From: Desulfobacterales bacterium | Lineage (GTDB): Bacteria; Desulfobacterota; Desulfobacteria; Desulfobacterales; JAHEIW01 | Assembly: GCA_030145015.1 (NCBI GenBank) | Contig: JAQYWI010000002.1 | Location: forward strand, 22,506 to 86,505 | Direction: 5' to 3' | DNA: 64,000 nucleotides | Part shown: piece by piece, positions 34,467 to 43,005 of the stretch | Layout of the letters: each line of letters begins with the position of its first letter | Numbering within the stretch: the stretch's first letter is position 1 | Made by a program: the position numbers and the translations under genes | Notes under the pieces: generated by a model | Databases searched by the model: none | What the model was told of the DNA's origin: nothing | What the model saw: only the letters and a program-made list of their open reading frames with translations

Positions 34467-35445
34467 AGCCAAAAACAAGGGGCACGGCAACCACCATAGC
34501 CTACTGTGCATTCTTATTTTTGGGATAATTGGCGCACTGTTGGTTTTTACCGGATGCACTACGGTATCCACAAAAAAATGGTATCAGGATGCCGGGGGCA
34601 TACCGCCCAAACAAGAATTGAAAGCGGTGCCTTTTTATCCCCAGAAAGAATACCAGTGCGGACCGGCATCATTGGCAATGGCCCTTGCCTGGAGCGGCCT
34701 TCAAATCGATCCGGATAACCTCACTCCGCAGGTATACACGCCTTCCCTCAAGGGCAGCCTGCCGCCGGCTATGGTCGCCGCAACCCGCCGCCATGGAAGG
34801 GTTGCCTATCCCATCAGCGGAGCAAATGCGCTGCTCAAAGAAATTGCGGGCGGGCATCCGGTAATCGTTCTGCAAAATCTGGGATTTTCCTGGATTCCGC
34901 TCTGGCATTATGCGGTCGTAATCGGTTATGACCTTGACGAAGGTGTGGTCACCCTGCACTCCGGAACAACAAACCAGAAAAAAATGTCCCTGAGGGCTTT
35001 TGAAAATACCTGGGCCAGAAGTGATTATTGGGGGTTGGCCATTTTCCCGCCTTACCGCTTGCCCGCTTCAGCAGACGAATTTACGTATGTCGCGGCAATT
35101 GTTGGTTTGGAAAAAGCCCGCCAATGGGACGCGGCAGCGCAAGGGTATCAAACGGCACTCCATCGCTGGCCCAAGAACCTTTCCGCTCATATTGGCCTAA
35201 GCAACAGCCTTTATGCAAAGGGAGAATTAAAAATTGCAGAAAAGGTATTGCGAAAGACGACGGATCTTTTCCCGAATGAAGGTGTGGCTTTTAACAATCT
35301 GGCCCAGGTACTGTGGGAGCAGGGGAAAAAACAGGAGGCCATAAAAACAGCCCTCCAGGCCGTAACGCTTGGCGGGCCGTTTGTTGAAAAATATCAGAAA
35401 ACCCTGGATGAAATCCGGTCGAATGAACCCTATATAAGTGACTAA
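34426..35445 (+). CDS. PA2778 family C39-like cysteine peptidase lipoprotein with TPR repeats
   Basis: 339 residues. The lipobox VFTGC gives lipidation at C44. The C39-like papain-fold domain (about 65-215) has the oxyanion Gln and nucleophile Q77-C78 (EYQCGPASLAMAL) and H161 (LWHYAVVIGYD). The C-terminal ~120 residues form about three TPR-like repeats (AAQGYQTALHRWPKNLSAH, AEKVLRKTTDLFPNEGVAF, EAIKTALQAV). The expected place is the periplasmic face of a membrane; the substrate is unknown. The start at ATG 34426 lies inside the PA2779-like gene; a CTG at 34503 would give a more usual signal length. Confidence 0.86.
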   Translation: MQWDIPTSSHLLNKAKNKGHGNHHSLLCILIFGIIGALLVFTGCTTVSTKKWYQDAGGIPPKQELKAVPFYPQKEYQCGPASLAMALAWSGLQIDPDNLTPQVYTPSLKGSLPPAMVAATRRHGRVAYPISGANALLKEIAGGHPVIVLQNLGFSWIPLWHYAVVIGYDLDEGVVTLHSGTTNQKKMSLRAFENTWARSDYWGLAIFPPYRLPASADEFTYVAAIVGLEKARQWDAAAQGYQTALHRWPKNLSAHIGLSNSLYAKGELKIAEKVLRKTTDLFPNEGVAFNNLAQVLWEQGKKQEAIKTALQAVTLGGPFVEKYQKTLDEIRSNEPYISD

Positions 35446-35612
35446 AGTTAAGGTGTCGCTGCGCTCCATCTTTTAATAAAATGATCGTTCGACCCAGTCG
35501 TTCGACCCAGTCGTTCGACCCAGAGGCTCTCGACGGGAGGCTCTTGACAGGCAGAATTCCTTAACTTTAGGCATTTTAGATCACTTTAGTCACTTTAGTT
35601 CACTTGTATTTT
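35440..35612. repeat. Foldback repeat, family E with inner GTTCGACCCA tandem
   Basis: The outer arms ACTAAAGTTAAGG and CCTTAACTTTAGGCATTTTA mirror each other, and the right side continues with GATCACTTTAGTCACTTTAG. The centre has three TCGTTCGACCCAG units and then GGCTCTCGACGGGAGGCTCT. The inverse of the same centre lies in 42708-42790. The left arm begins in the last codons of the peptidase gene. Confidence 0.72.
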
Positions 35613-35619
35613 TTTACTT

Positions 35620-36441
35620 CTAATCCTTTTTCTCGAACAACCCCTTAACCTTATCGGTAACACCTTCCGCTTCTTTGCCGGCGCCCTCGACAATGCCCCC
35701 AGCTCCCTTTGCGGCTTTTTCGATATCGGCAATGCTGCCGACACCCAGTTTTTTAAGCTGATCATTTAAAGCTCCCATCACCATGGGTGACTGAATTTTG
35801 TCATACAGAGCCGCAAAAATTTCCTTGGCTATTTCGGCCGGAGAAGCACCGCCCTTCTTCTTGCCGAGGTCTTTGAGATGAATGTCGGGAAGATCGGCCT
35901 TGATTTCCTGGTCACCGAGCACACCGCCAGGTATTTCCACATCCAGGTTCACCTTGCCGTTTTTTAGGATAAAATCGTTAATGATCAACTTCTTTCCCGG
36001 ACCCTCTTTTGCGGGCTCCTTTTTGGAAGACTTACCTTTGGGCACATTTTTTTGCACGTTAGCCAGGAGCGCTTTAAAATTATCTGATTTGCCCCGCTTT
36101 TCGTAAGTGATCTCAGGGCCGACCACCTCGACTTTATTAATAATAATTGGATCTTTTGTTATCGAACCCTCATCAACATCCACGTAGATAGAGCCCACCT
36201 TCATGGCACTCGCAGATTTGAAGCCTTTCGGATTTCCAAGGAAAAACTTTTTAAGCTTGGCTTCGGCCGAAAAAATGGAAATTCCGACATCATCCACCCG
36301 TAATTCTGTGCCCGTAATTTTGGGCCCGTAAGTGTTGACCGCCATTTTAACGATCGGGCCCAACTTTGAAATACCGACAACAACAACGACAATGAGGAGG
36401 ACGACAATCGCACCGAGGCCGATAAATATCCATTTTTTCAT
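35620..36441 (-). CDS. AsmA-like single-helix envelope protein
   Basis: 273 residues. An N-terminal helix (about 4-25) anchors it in the inner membrane; the rest is periplasmic. The sequence NTYGPKITGTELRVDDVGIS then SAEAKLKKFFLGNPKGFKS is characteristic of AsmA/DUF748-type beta-rich proteins, which in larger form move lipid or affect outer-membrane assembly. This one is short. The C-terminal ~40 residues are Gly/Lys/Glu-rich, with amphipathic repeats of the AGGIVEGAGKEAEGVTDKV kind. ATG at 36441; it stands alone on this strand. Confidence 0.72.
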   Translation of the reverse strand: MKKWIFIGLGAIVVLLIVVVVVGISKLGPIVKMAVNTYGPKITGTELRVDDVGISIFSAEAKLKKFFLGNPKGFKSASAMKVGSIYVDVDEGSITKDPIIINKVEVVGPEITYEKRGKSDNFKALLANVQKNVPKGKSSKKEPAKEGPGKKLIINDFILKNGKVNLDVEIPGGVLGDQEIKADLPDIHLKDLGKKKGGASPAEIAKEIFAALYDKIQSPMVMGALNDQLKKLGVGSIADIEKAAKGAGGIVEGAGKEAEGVTDKVKGLFEKKD

Positions 36442-36504
36442 AATTTTTTCTCCTTTTCAATTTGGGGAAGGCCTTTGCTTTTGATGGAAGATGGTTCCCA
36501 TATA

Positions 36505-36703
36505 TAGAAGCTATCTCAAAAATAGTAGCTCACGTCCAAGAGCCCCGCTAACGCGGGATTACATGTCTAATCTAAACAGATTAATGTATGCATCAAGGCG
36601 TGAGCCGACGCAAAAGCGCAGCATACATATAAGTATGTGAGCATTTTAAGGAGGTTCACAACGAAGCTATTGGGCGTTAGATGCATTTTTGGGATAGCTT
36701 CTA
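36505..36703. mobile_element. Inverted-repeat element, family F (MITE-like)
   Basis: 199 bp. Left end TAGAAGCTATCTCAAAAAT, right end ATTTTTGGGATAGCTTCTA (one mismatch). The core has GCGCAGCATACAT and GTATGTGAGCATTTT, which form a hairpin, then AAGGAGG and CAACGAAGCTATTGGGCG; this core is shared with 44776-44842. It lies in the 357-base gap between two minus-strand genes. No ORF is supported. Confidence 0.75.
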
Positions 36704-36798
36704 TTTATTACCTGGGAAGTTAGGGACTAGATCGGGAAGTGTCAATATGAGAAGAGAAGAAAAACAATCTAACGATTATGATTGAAAAATCGGCATAT

Positions 36799-39456
36799 TC
36801 AAGGATTGGCGGCCTTAACATATGTGTCCGCATTGGAAGAAGATTGTGTCAGCAGAGGGCGATAGGTTTTCCCTTCCACCTGTTTCAGATAACCCAGTAA
36901 CTGCTGCTCCAGCTCGGCAGCCAGCCTGGGTTTTTCTTCTATCAGGTTTTTTTTCTCCATGGGATCTTGCTTCAGGTTAAATAATTGCAAAAGGTCCAGC
37001 TCAGCGAAATATATGAGTTTCCACTGCCAGTTTCGAAATAGAAAATAGCGGCGCTTAAAGGAGGCCCGGCCGGCAACATCTCTTTTAAGATAACGGTCGC
37101 GTTGGTTATTTAAAATAAGCGGGACAAGAGAAATTCCCATGCGGGGATCATCATAGGGCGGATCGGTCGAATAGCCTGCCAGATCGGCAATGGTGGGAAC
37201 CATATCCGCAGCAATCACGGGAACATCTTCAAAACGTCTTTGAATTCCATGTACAAAAAGAATTGCCGGAATTCGAATTTCTTCCTCATAAAGGGTATGC
37301 CCGTGAAGGCTGGCGCCGTGTTCCCAGAATTGTTCTCCGTGGTCCGAAGTAAACAATATGACGGTTTTTTCGTAAATATGATTTGCTTTCAGCCAGTTGA
37401 CAAAACGTTCAAGGGCACTGTCCAGATAAGAAAGGTTATTGTCGTAGAGATCTCTGGGGGTGTCGCCAAAATCTTTCCCGCCGGGTTTTTTCCAGAGATC
37501 ATTGTGCACATCCATCAAATGCAAAAAACAAAGAAACCGCTCACCCGCCCTGATTTTCGAGATGGCTTCACGCGCCGAATGAAATACTTCATCTGCGGTG
37601 GCGGTACGCCGGTCGCTTACCGCCCGGGGTATGCTTAACTCGAGGACCGAATTTTCAGGCGCAAATATGGATCGCGGGCCAAAGCCCCTCATGACCATAT
37701 AATGCCGGATACCTTCTGCCTGTGCAATTTTAAGAAAGAGATTTTCCCGGTATAAATCCGGTCCATACAGATCGAAGCGACTTCTACCGGCGACCAGAAA
37801 TGGAAATGCCGCAAAGGAGCCGCCCCCCTGACTGTAGGCCCGGCGAAACGAAACAGCCTCCGCCTGGGCCCATTCGTCCAGAAACGGCGTCAGGTTGCGC
37901 CGGTAGCCGGCGGAATGGAAGGCATCGCCTCTGAGCGCATCAACAACGATCACCATCAGATTGAAATCTTCAGGAAGTAAAGATGGATGGGTCTTTTCCA
38001 GTTTCCAGGGTTGGGGCCAGGGATGCGCTTGCTGATTAAAATCCGGATTTTGCCCCAGGCGGACCCAGGAATCCAGTTTTAATAAGCCCGCAAGCTCTCT
38101 GGCATAGGCTGCTTCCACCCGGGTGAGGTCGCTGAACTGCAGAAGCGTTGTCTTTGCCGCCGGATATTTATTCAGAATTCCGAAGGGGAAGAATCCAAGA
38201 AAAAAAACAAAGGCCATCAAAGCCCAGTGCCTTCCAGATCCGGGCGATCGGGCCTTTTCAGCGAAAATCACCTCTTCAAAAACCAGAACCAGCGCTCCGG
38301 CGACCACTAATGATACGATTTTCAAAAGGATGCTTTTCAGGTAAGAAAAGGCGGTAAACCACGGATTAAATAAATCTCCATATAGCAATAAATAAGCCAC
38401 AAGTCCGCACAGCAACAGCGTTGATAATATCAAAAATACCCATAAAGCCCGGCGATAGGGCTTTGAGGTAATCAGCCAGAACAGCGGGTAGATAAATAAG
38501 ACCCCTAAGGAAACACAAATAAGTCCCACCGGGCTCAATTTTCGATCTTGAGGCAAATAGTTTAAAATCCGGCTGTAAGTAATTGACAAAAGAGCACCGC
38601 TGACTGCACACAGCACAAAAGCCAGCGAAAAGACAGCGGGCCTGAGGCCGAGCGTGTTGACCTGCCATTCAACCGCATATGTCAGGGCGGAAAGTGTAAT
38701 GGCCGTGTAAGCCCCTGAGAGCAGCAAAAACGGCAAAAAAAATGATAGCCCTTTCAGGGCGGTTTTTTGATCCAATTTAGCCTGGAGAAAAGCCGTTAGC
38801 GCAATTATGGCCAGCGTAGCAATACCAAACCACAGTCCCGTTGTACCGGCAAAAACCGCGGGAACGAGTTTCCGCAGGACAATCTCAACACCTGAATTCA
38901 GGTGCATATATTCTTTTAGTCGATACCAGGAAGGATCCAGCTGGGCAACGACGACATTTAAAAAAAAGACCAGCACCAGAAACAACAGTGTGTGAGACTC
39001 TCTCTGCCGCAAACGGCCGGAGTCGTCACTGTTGTTAAACTGTTGATACCAGAGGACCGCATAACCCTGCATGAGAATTGCAGCCAGCAAAAGAAACGTT
39101 AGCGCGGATATTAAATTGCGCCAGCCATTGAAAACGGCCGGAGCCAAAAGCCCAACGGACAAAAACTGGATACCAACCGGTATTTTAAGCGCACCCGTAT
39201 AATGGTCGTGATTGAATCGGACCCAGACGTGTTGTAATCCGCCAACAAGGATCAAATAAACCCCGGCCAGACCGATAAAAATAAAAATGTGTATTCCAAG
39301 CCAGGCAAATCCAGGACTTTCACCGGCAGAAATTTCCTGACCCAGCTGGCTGTGGATTGCCGTAAAAAGATAAAGGAGCACAAAGACCAGACAGGCCCCG
39401 GTAAAATGCAGCCACGGCAGGGTTTCATATAGCCTTTTTAAAAGTGGTGAGGTCAT
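36799..39456 (-). CDS. Membrane-anchored sulfatase/phosphoethanolamine-transferase-fold hydrolase
   Basis: 885 residues. The first ~480 hold about 12 transmembrane helices, and the rest is a periplasmic alkaline-phosphatase-superfamily domain. Metal-site motifs are visible: VIVVDALRGDAFHSAGY (first Asp), FLHLMDVHNDLW and FTSDHGEQFWEHGASLHGH. The nucleophile region AYSQGGGSFAAFPFLVAGRS has Ser where sulfatases use Cys or Ser and transferases Thr. Relatives include YejM/LtaS-like proteins, but the N-terminal part is larger than theirs. Substrate unknown; a role in lipid or glycan modification fits the topology. ATG at 39456. Confidence 0.85.
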   Translation of the reverse strand: MTSPLLKRLYETLPWLHFTGACLVFVLLYLFTAIHSQLGQEISAGESPGFAWLGIHIFIFIGLAGVYLILVGGLQHVWVRFNHDHYTGALKIPVGIQFLSVGLLAPAVFNGWRNLISALTFLLLAAILMQGYAVLWYQQFNNSDDSGRLRQRESHTLLFLVLVFFLNVVVAQLDPSWYRLKEYMHLNSGVEIVLRKLVPAVFAGTTGLWFGIATLAIIALTAFLQAKLDQKTALKGLSFFLPFLLLSGAYTAITLSALTYAVEWQVNTLGLRPAVFSLAFVLCAVSGALLSITYSRILNYLPQDRKLSPVGLICVSLGVLFIYPLFWLITSKPYRRALWVFLILSTLLLCGLVAYLLLYGDLFNPWFTAFSYLKSILLKIVSLVVAGALVLVFEEVIFAEKARSPGSGRHWALMAFVFFLGFFPFGILNKYPAAKTTLLQFSDLTRVEAAYARELAGLLKLDSWVRLGQNPDFNQQAHPWPQPWKLEKTHPSLLPEDFNLMVIVVDALRGDAFHSAGYRRNLTPFLDEWAQAEAVSFRRAYSQGGGSFAAFPFLVAGRSRFDLYGPDLYRENLFLKIAQAEGIRHYMVMRGFGPRSIFAPENSVLELSIPRAVSDRRTATADEVFHSAREAISKIRAGERFLCFLHLMDVHNDLWKKPGGKDFGDTPRDLYDNNLSYLDSALERFVNWLKANHIYEKTVILFTSDHGEQFWEHGASLHGHTLYEEEIRIPAILFVHGIQRRFEDVPVIAADMVPTIADLAGYSTDPPYDDPRMGISLVPLILNNQRDRYLKRDVAGRASFKRRYFLFRNWQWKLIYFAELDLLQLFNLKQDPMEKKNLIEEKPRLAAELEQQLLGYLKQVEGKTYRPLLTQSSSNADTYVKAANP

Positions 39457-39496
39457 AAGTTAGCAAATACCAGGCACAAAATAACACCATTACGAT

Positions 39497-39706
39497 GGTG
39501 TCAGGTGTCAGTGAAAATAAGTACTGAGTGCTGAGGACTGGGGACTGGGCACAAAAGCATGCTTGGCGGCTGACCATTTCAACATGACTTGTCGGTTTCC
39601 GTCATGAATCGTCCTCCAGGGACCATGAGTTGTCGTTTTCCGTCATGAGCCGGCACGGCCATTTTTGCTTATATACCTCAGACCTCAGCACTCAGTCCTC
39701 AGTCCT
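39497..39706. repeat. Foldback repeat, family I, with an inner pair of CATGA-TCATG units
   Basis: It begins with a partial family B unit (GTGTCAGGTGTCAG). The outer arms are GTACTGAGTGCTGAGGACTG (39521-39540) and CCTCAGCACTCAGTCCTCAG (from 39682). Between them are two 25-base units, 39583-39607 and 39624-39648, 23/25 alike, each a CATGA-TCATG hairpin around TTGTCGGTTTCC or TTGTCGTTTTCC. It fills the 321-base gap between the sulfatase-fold gene and the P460 gene. Confidence 0.6.
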
Positions 39707-39777
39707 ATCTTTTCAGACCGTTACACCGGAAGCCTAATATAAGACCGTATTTTGCACATTGCATAAGGGGCGGCAAG

Positions 39778-40401
39778 CTAGCGGAACGGGGTGAAAACAA
39801 GATCACCCGTAAGTCGAAATGCAATACTGTGGCATTGGTGGCATTCGTTTAGCTTCTCCCCGGAAAGCGACCAGATCTCTTCCGGAGTAAAGCGCGCATA
39901 ACTCCAGTCAGCCGGAAAGAATTTTTCAGCGTCAGCTAAACCCGTAGAATCCAATTTGGTCATGACTTCAATTTCCAGAAGATCGGAATCAGCAAGGTGC
40001 GAGGCATCGCCCTTGTATCCTTCAAGAATGAGGATAGTACCCACCGGCCAGATTCGCATCGGGCCGGGCAGATCGGAGGTTTTTATCACTTTCGTGCGCT
40101 TTAGATCTGATTGGCGGTAATAGACCCAGGCGCTTTGATCACTTGAAAATCGGCGGGTCTTTATGAATTGCCTGGACCATCCCTTCAGCAGGGCTCCGGA
40201 CGCACGCCGATATCGCGGAAGCTCCCGTTTCTGATTTAAATAATGATAGGCGGCCGGGATAACCGTTGCAGGCTCACGGATTAATCTGAGCCCGGGAGAT
40301 TGTAAAAGCCTATCCGAATCGGCGGAATGACTACCCATCGCCGATAGCAAGATACCCATCAGGCTTAGACCCATATAAAAATGATTAATCGCTTTTTTCA
40401 A
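39778..40401 (-). CDS. Cytochrome P460-like monohaem protein
   Basis: 207 residues with a signal peptide ending near GSHSA. A C-terminal CHQCH haem site at 187-191, followed by SIAFRLTGDLVFTPF, matches the end of the cytochrome P460/c'-beta family, and WPVGTILILEGYKGD fits its core strand. Classic P460 carries a Lys crosslink to the haem and oxidises hydroxylamine; family members without it bind NO. Which applies here is not clear from sequence. The TTG start at 40401 directly abuts the stop of the upstream cytochrome gene; a later ATG (40374) would shorten the signal peptide. Confidence 0.75.
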   Translation of the reverse strand: MKKAINHFYMGLSLMGILLSAMGSHSADSDRLLQSPGLRLIREPATVIPAAYHYLNQKRELPRYRRASGALLKGWSRQFIKTRRFSSDQSAWVYYRQSDLKRTKVIKTSDLPGPMRIWPVGTILILEGYKGDASHLADSDLLEIEVMTKLDSTGLADAEKFFPADWSYARFTPEEIWSLSGEKLNECHQCHSIAFRLTGDLVFTPFR

Positions 40402-41661
40402 TTATAAAGATTTCAAATAGTCAATAATCGCATCAATTTTATCGTCTTTCAGATGCTTAAATGGCGGCATCTTCTCACCCCCATTAACAATCCTTTCACG
40501 GATGTTCTTTTCGCTGGTGGATCGCCCTGACGTTGGAAGCTTCGGGTTTTTAAACAAGCCTTGCAACCCGGGGCCCACTTTTGTTTCATTACGATCGTGA
40601 TAATGACAGATAGCGCAGTTGGCAGTAAACAGATCTTGGCCGGATCCGGCTGATTTTGCATTCTGCAGTTTGGAAAAAACCCAGTCGCCGGACCGACTCG
40701 GAAGGCGGAAACTGCCCTGCAACCTGATCTGGTTTTCTTTGCACACCACTTGAAGTTCGGCTTTACCCTTTTCGCCTTTGAACCGAAATTCCATGATGAC
40801 CTTATCGTCTTTTTGATCCATTTTAGCGATGATAATATCGCCCTCGAACTGCTTGCCGCTAAACATCCCGGGAGCCCCCTGAGTAAATTGATAGACTTTG
40901 TCGAAGTTTGACTTCCAGGTACCGGCAACCTCACATTTTAGTTTTTCAGCATGCGCTACCGGCGGTTTATGCACGGATTGGTTCAAACCATTGTAAATGG
41001 GGCCATTGCTGCATTGATGATCCGCCACCACAAAGAGCCAGTTTTTAAGGTCTTCGCCATCAAGCGGCAGCGGGATAAACGGAGAAACATAATCTTCGCT
41101 CGGAAAGTCCGCTTTTTTATCTTTCAGATCACCGCTGTCCGGTGCCAGGCGATAGGATCGAAAACGCTTGGTATCGACTGCCAGCATTTGAGGGCCAAGG
41201 TTATTGTTGGGATCATCAACCCTCATTTTGATTTGAAAAACCTGATCGGAAATTTTGTTAAAACGGATGTTGGAAATGCGCGGATCATCACCCTTTTTTC
41301 CGTCAACCGGCAAAATCACAGGGATCTCATTATCCGCACCCGCTTTGATTTGCACCTGAAGCGGAAAGTAAATATACCCCTCACTGTAGACATGCAAGCC
41401 CCAAGGCCCTCCGGACGGTAAGGGTATTTTAAAGGTACCATCGGATCCAATAGCGCCGCCTGTGAGGAAGGCGTTGTTATGAAGCTCACCTTTTTCAAGC
41501 GCCACAGCACCACTGGCCACAACCTTTCCATCCGAAGTGATTACTTTTCCGGATATAAATGTTTGCCCCCGGGCATCCGGCAAATTCAAAAAAAGTAAAC
41601 AGGCCATTATCAAAAGAAGACGTGTTGCAAAAATCCGTTTGTTTGACCCTTGTCTCATCAT
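40402..41661 (-). CDS. Exported cytochrome c with N-terminal carboxypeptidase-regulatory-like domain
   Basis: 419 residues. The signal peptide ends at about PDARGQ. A beta-sandwich follows (FISGKVITSDGKVVASGAVA, about 34-115), then a long beta-rich part (about 120-330) with no domain I recognise. Last comes a class I cytochrome c domain with CAICH at 349-353 and an axial Met candidate at 398 (EKMPPF). The final 71 residues align without gaps to those of the next cytochrome. It lies between the DUF2231 cytochrome and the P460 gene on the same strand. ATG at 41661. Confidence 0.85.
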   Translation of the reverse strand: MMRQGSNKRIFATRLLLIMACLLFLNLPDARGQTFISGKVITSDGKVVASGAVALEKGELHNNAFLTGGAIGSDGTFKIPLPSGGPWGLHVYSEGYIYFPLQVQIKAGADNEIPVILPVDGKKGDDPRISNIRFNKISDQVFQIKMRVDDPNNNLGPQMLAVDTKRFRSYRLAPDSGDLKDKKADFPSEDYVSPFIPLPLDGEDLKNWLFVVADHQCSNGPIYNGLNQSVHKPPVAHAEKLKCEVAGTWKSNFDKVYQFTQGAPGMFSGKQFEGDIIIAKMDQKDDKVIMEFRFKGEKGKAELQVVCKENQIRLQGSFRLPSRSGDWVFSKLQNAKSAGSGQDLFTANCAICHYHDRNETKVGPGLQGLFKNPKLPTSGRSTSEKNIRERIVNGGEKMPPFKHLKDDKIDAIIDYLKSL

Positions 41662-41697
41662 TTTGTCCCTTTAATTGCTTCCCTTTTAAGATGAGTT

Positions 41698-42405
41698 CTA
41701 AAGTGTTTTTAGATAATCTAACAATGCGTCAACCTGTTCAGATGAGAGCTGCCCGAACGGCGGCATTTTGCTAAAGGGTGTTTTTAGCTGCATTCGAAAA
41801 TTTTCATCTGATACCGGCTGGCCGCTCACCGGAAACTTGTTTTGCTTGAAAACGCCCATCAGCCCGGGCCCGACCTTGGTCGCAGTGCTATCCGTATGGT
41901 GACAGGCCGAGCAGTTTTGCTTAAAGACCATTGCGCCTTCGGCTGCCAGGCCTTTGACGTCTTCGCCCGCAGGCGCTCTGGTTCCGTACACCAGTTCCCC
42001 GCCAAAATATCCCAGACCGATCACGGTCAGCAGGCAGAGCGCATATATGGCCACGACAGTTTTGGTAAAGGCTCCGGCCAAAGCGCCGTAAACGACAGCG
42101 ACGAGAAGCAAGAACAAAAGTATTCCGCCTAAAATCAGTTTCATTTTGATCTCAAAAAGCCAGGCGCCGCCAAAGCGATGCTGCCAGTCCATGAGTCCCA
42201 ATAGGATCGTCGGCCCGGCCATAATCAACGCCAGGATAAGGCAGTGACGCGCGGTTTGGGCCAGGCTTTTACGATTGAAAATCCAGGCAATCAGCGCAAA
42301 TACAAATGCCCCGATGATAAGTCCGGCCGGCAAATGGGTCGCCGGCGGGTGCAAAGGATGCGTGTAACCGATTTTTGCCAGGGTCTGATAAATAGATTCA
42401 ATCAT
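41698..42405 (-). CDS. DUF2231 membrane protein fused to cytochrome c
   Basis: 235 residues. The N-terminal ~145 residues form four helices of the DUF2231 type (HPLHPPATHLPAGLIIGAFV, with His residues that may bind haem, and LGLMDWQHRFGG). After a short linker there is a periplasmic cytochrome c domain with CSACH at 165-169 and a Met candidate at 214 (SKMPPF). It is a plausible membrane electron entry or exit point for the two exported cytochromes that follow. ATG at 42405 with GAAAGGGG upstream; first gene of this three-gene set. Confidence 0.88.
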   Translation of the reverse strand: MIESIYQTLAKIGYTHPLHPPATHLPAGLIIGAFVFALIAWIFNRKSLAQTARHCLILALIMAGPTILLGLMDWQHRFGGAWLFEIKMKLILGGILLFLLLVAVVYGALAGAFTKTVVAIYALCLLTVIGLGYFGGELVYGTRAPAGEDVKGLAAEGAMVFKQNCSACHHTDSTATKVGPGLMGVFKQNKFPVSGQPVSDENFRMQLKTPFSKMPPFGQLSSEQVDALLDYLKTL

Positions 42406-42603
42406 TTGTGAGCCCCTTTCTCATTAAAATTGGAGATTGGTACCCGTATTGGGGAATTGAGCGGGTTTGATCGTTAGATTATCCCGATTCTAAATTAGGT
42501 TGATAGGAATAACACATGGTTTATTGAGGGCGTATAATGATTAACCTATCTCAAACGCCGGTGTCAATCGGATTTTCAATTCGCAAGGGTGCGAAGGCCT
42601 GCA

Positions 42604-42908
42604 ATATAGAAGCCATCTCAAAATTAGCAGTACATTTTCGATGACAGAGAAAAAAAGTTACAAAGGTGCACTAAAGTTAGAAATGCCTAAAGTTGAGGAA
42701 TTCTACCCGTCGAGAGCCTCCCGTCGAGAGCCTCCCGTCGAGAGCCTCTGGGTCGAACGACTGGGTCGAACGACTGGGTCGAACGATCCTATTTATAATA
42801 AAAGATGGAGCGCAGAGAGACCATAATTTTAGCTCATTTGTTGTTGTGAGCACTTTTTACAGGTTTAAAACTGTACCATCGGGTGTTAACTAAATTTTTG
42901 AGATAGAC
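42604..42908. mobile_element. Inverted-repeat element, family F, interrupted by a family E repeat
   Basis: Left end TATAGAAGCCATCTCAAAAT (42604 on), right end AAATTTTTGAGATAGACACC (to about 42908), both versions of the CTATCTCAAAA end motif. The space between is largely taken by a family E foldback (42668-42835), so one repeat seems to have inserted in another. It lies in the 600-base gap between the DUF2231 cytochrome and nfu; the flanks 42406-42603 and 42909-42990 show nothing else. Confidence 0.55.
42668..42835. repeat. Foldback repeat, family E, with tandem GTCGAGAGCCTCC and GTCGAACGACTGG units
   Basis: Outer arm GCACTAAAGTTAG and the right end ATAATTTTAGCTC are weak inverses, with TTATAATAAAAGATGGAGCG as in the copies at 35440 and 57376. 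The centre has three GTCGAGAGCCTCC-type units and three GGTCGAACGACT-type units, the inverse of 35490-35545. The ORF read through it is an artefact of the repeat. Confidence 0.7.
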
Positions 42909-43005
42909 ACCCAAGACTTGACCAATACCACTAAGTGGTATAGCTTAGGGGTTGAGAATTTTACGCAAAATAAATCAAAACATCCAAATGATATCGGAGG
43001 AAAAA

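Noticed and set aside
36799..39456. Sulfatase that needs formylglycine made by the FGE-fold protein at 46688
   Set aside because: No CxPxR-type motif in the active-site region and the FGE-fold protein lacks the catalytic cysteines.
42700..42790. Possible short CRISPR array
   Set aside because: Repeat units are ~13 bases and contiguous with no unique spacers; no cas genes in the window.
42641..42826. Plus-strand ORF with Arg-Glu-Pro and Ser-Arg repeats
   Set aside because: Translation of the GTCGAGAGCCTCC tandem in a family E repeat; no ribosome site and no relation to a known protein.
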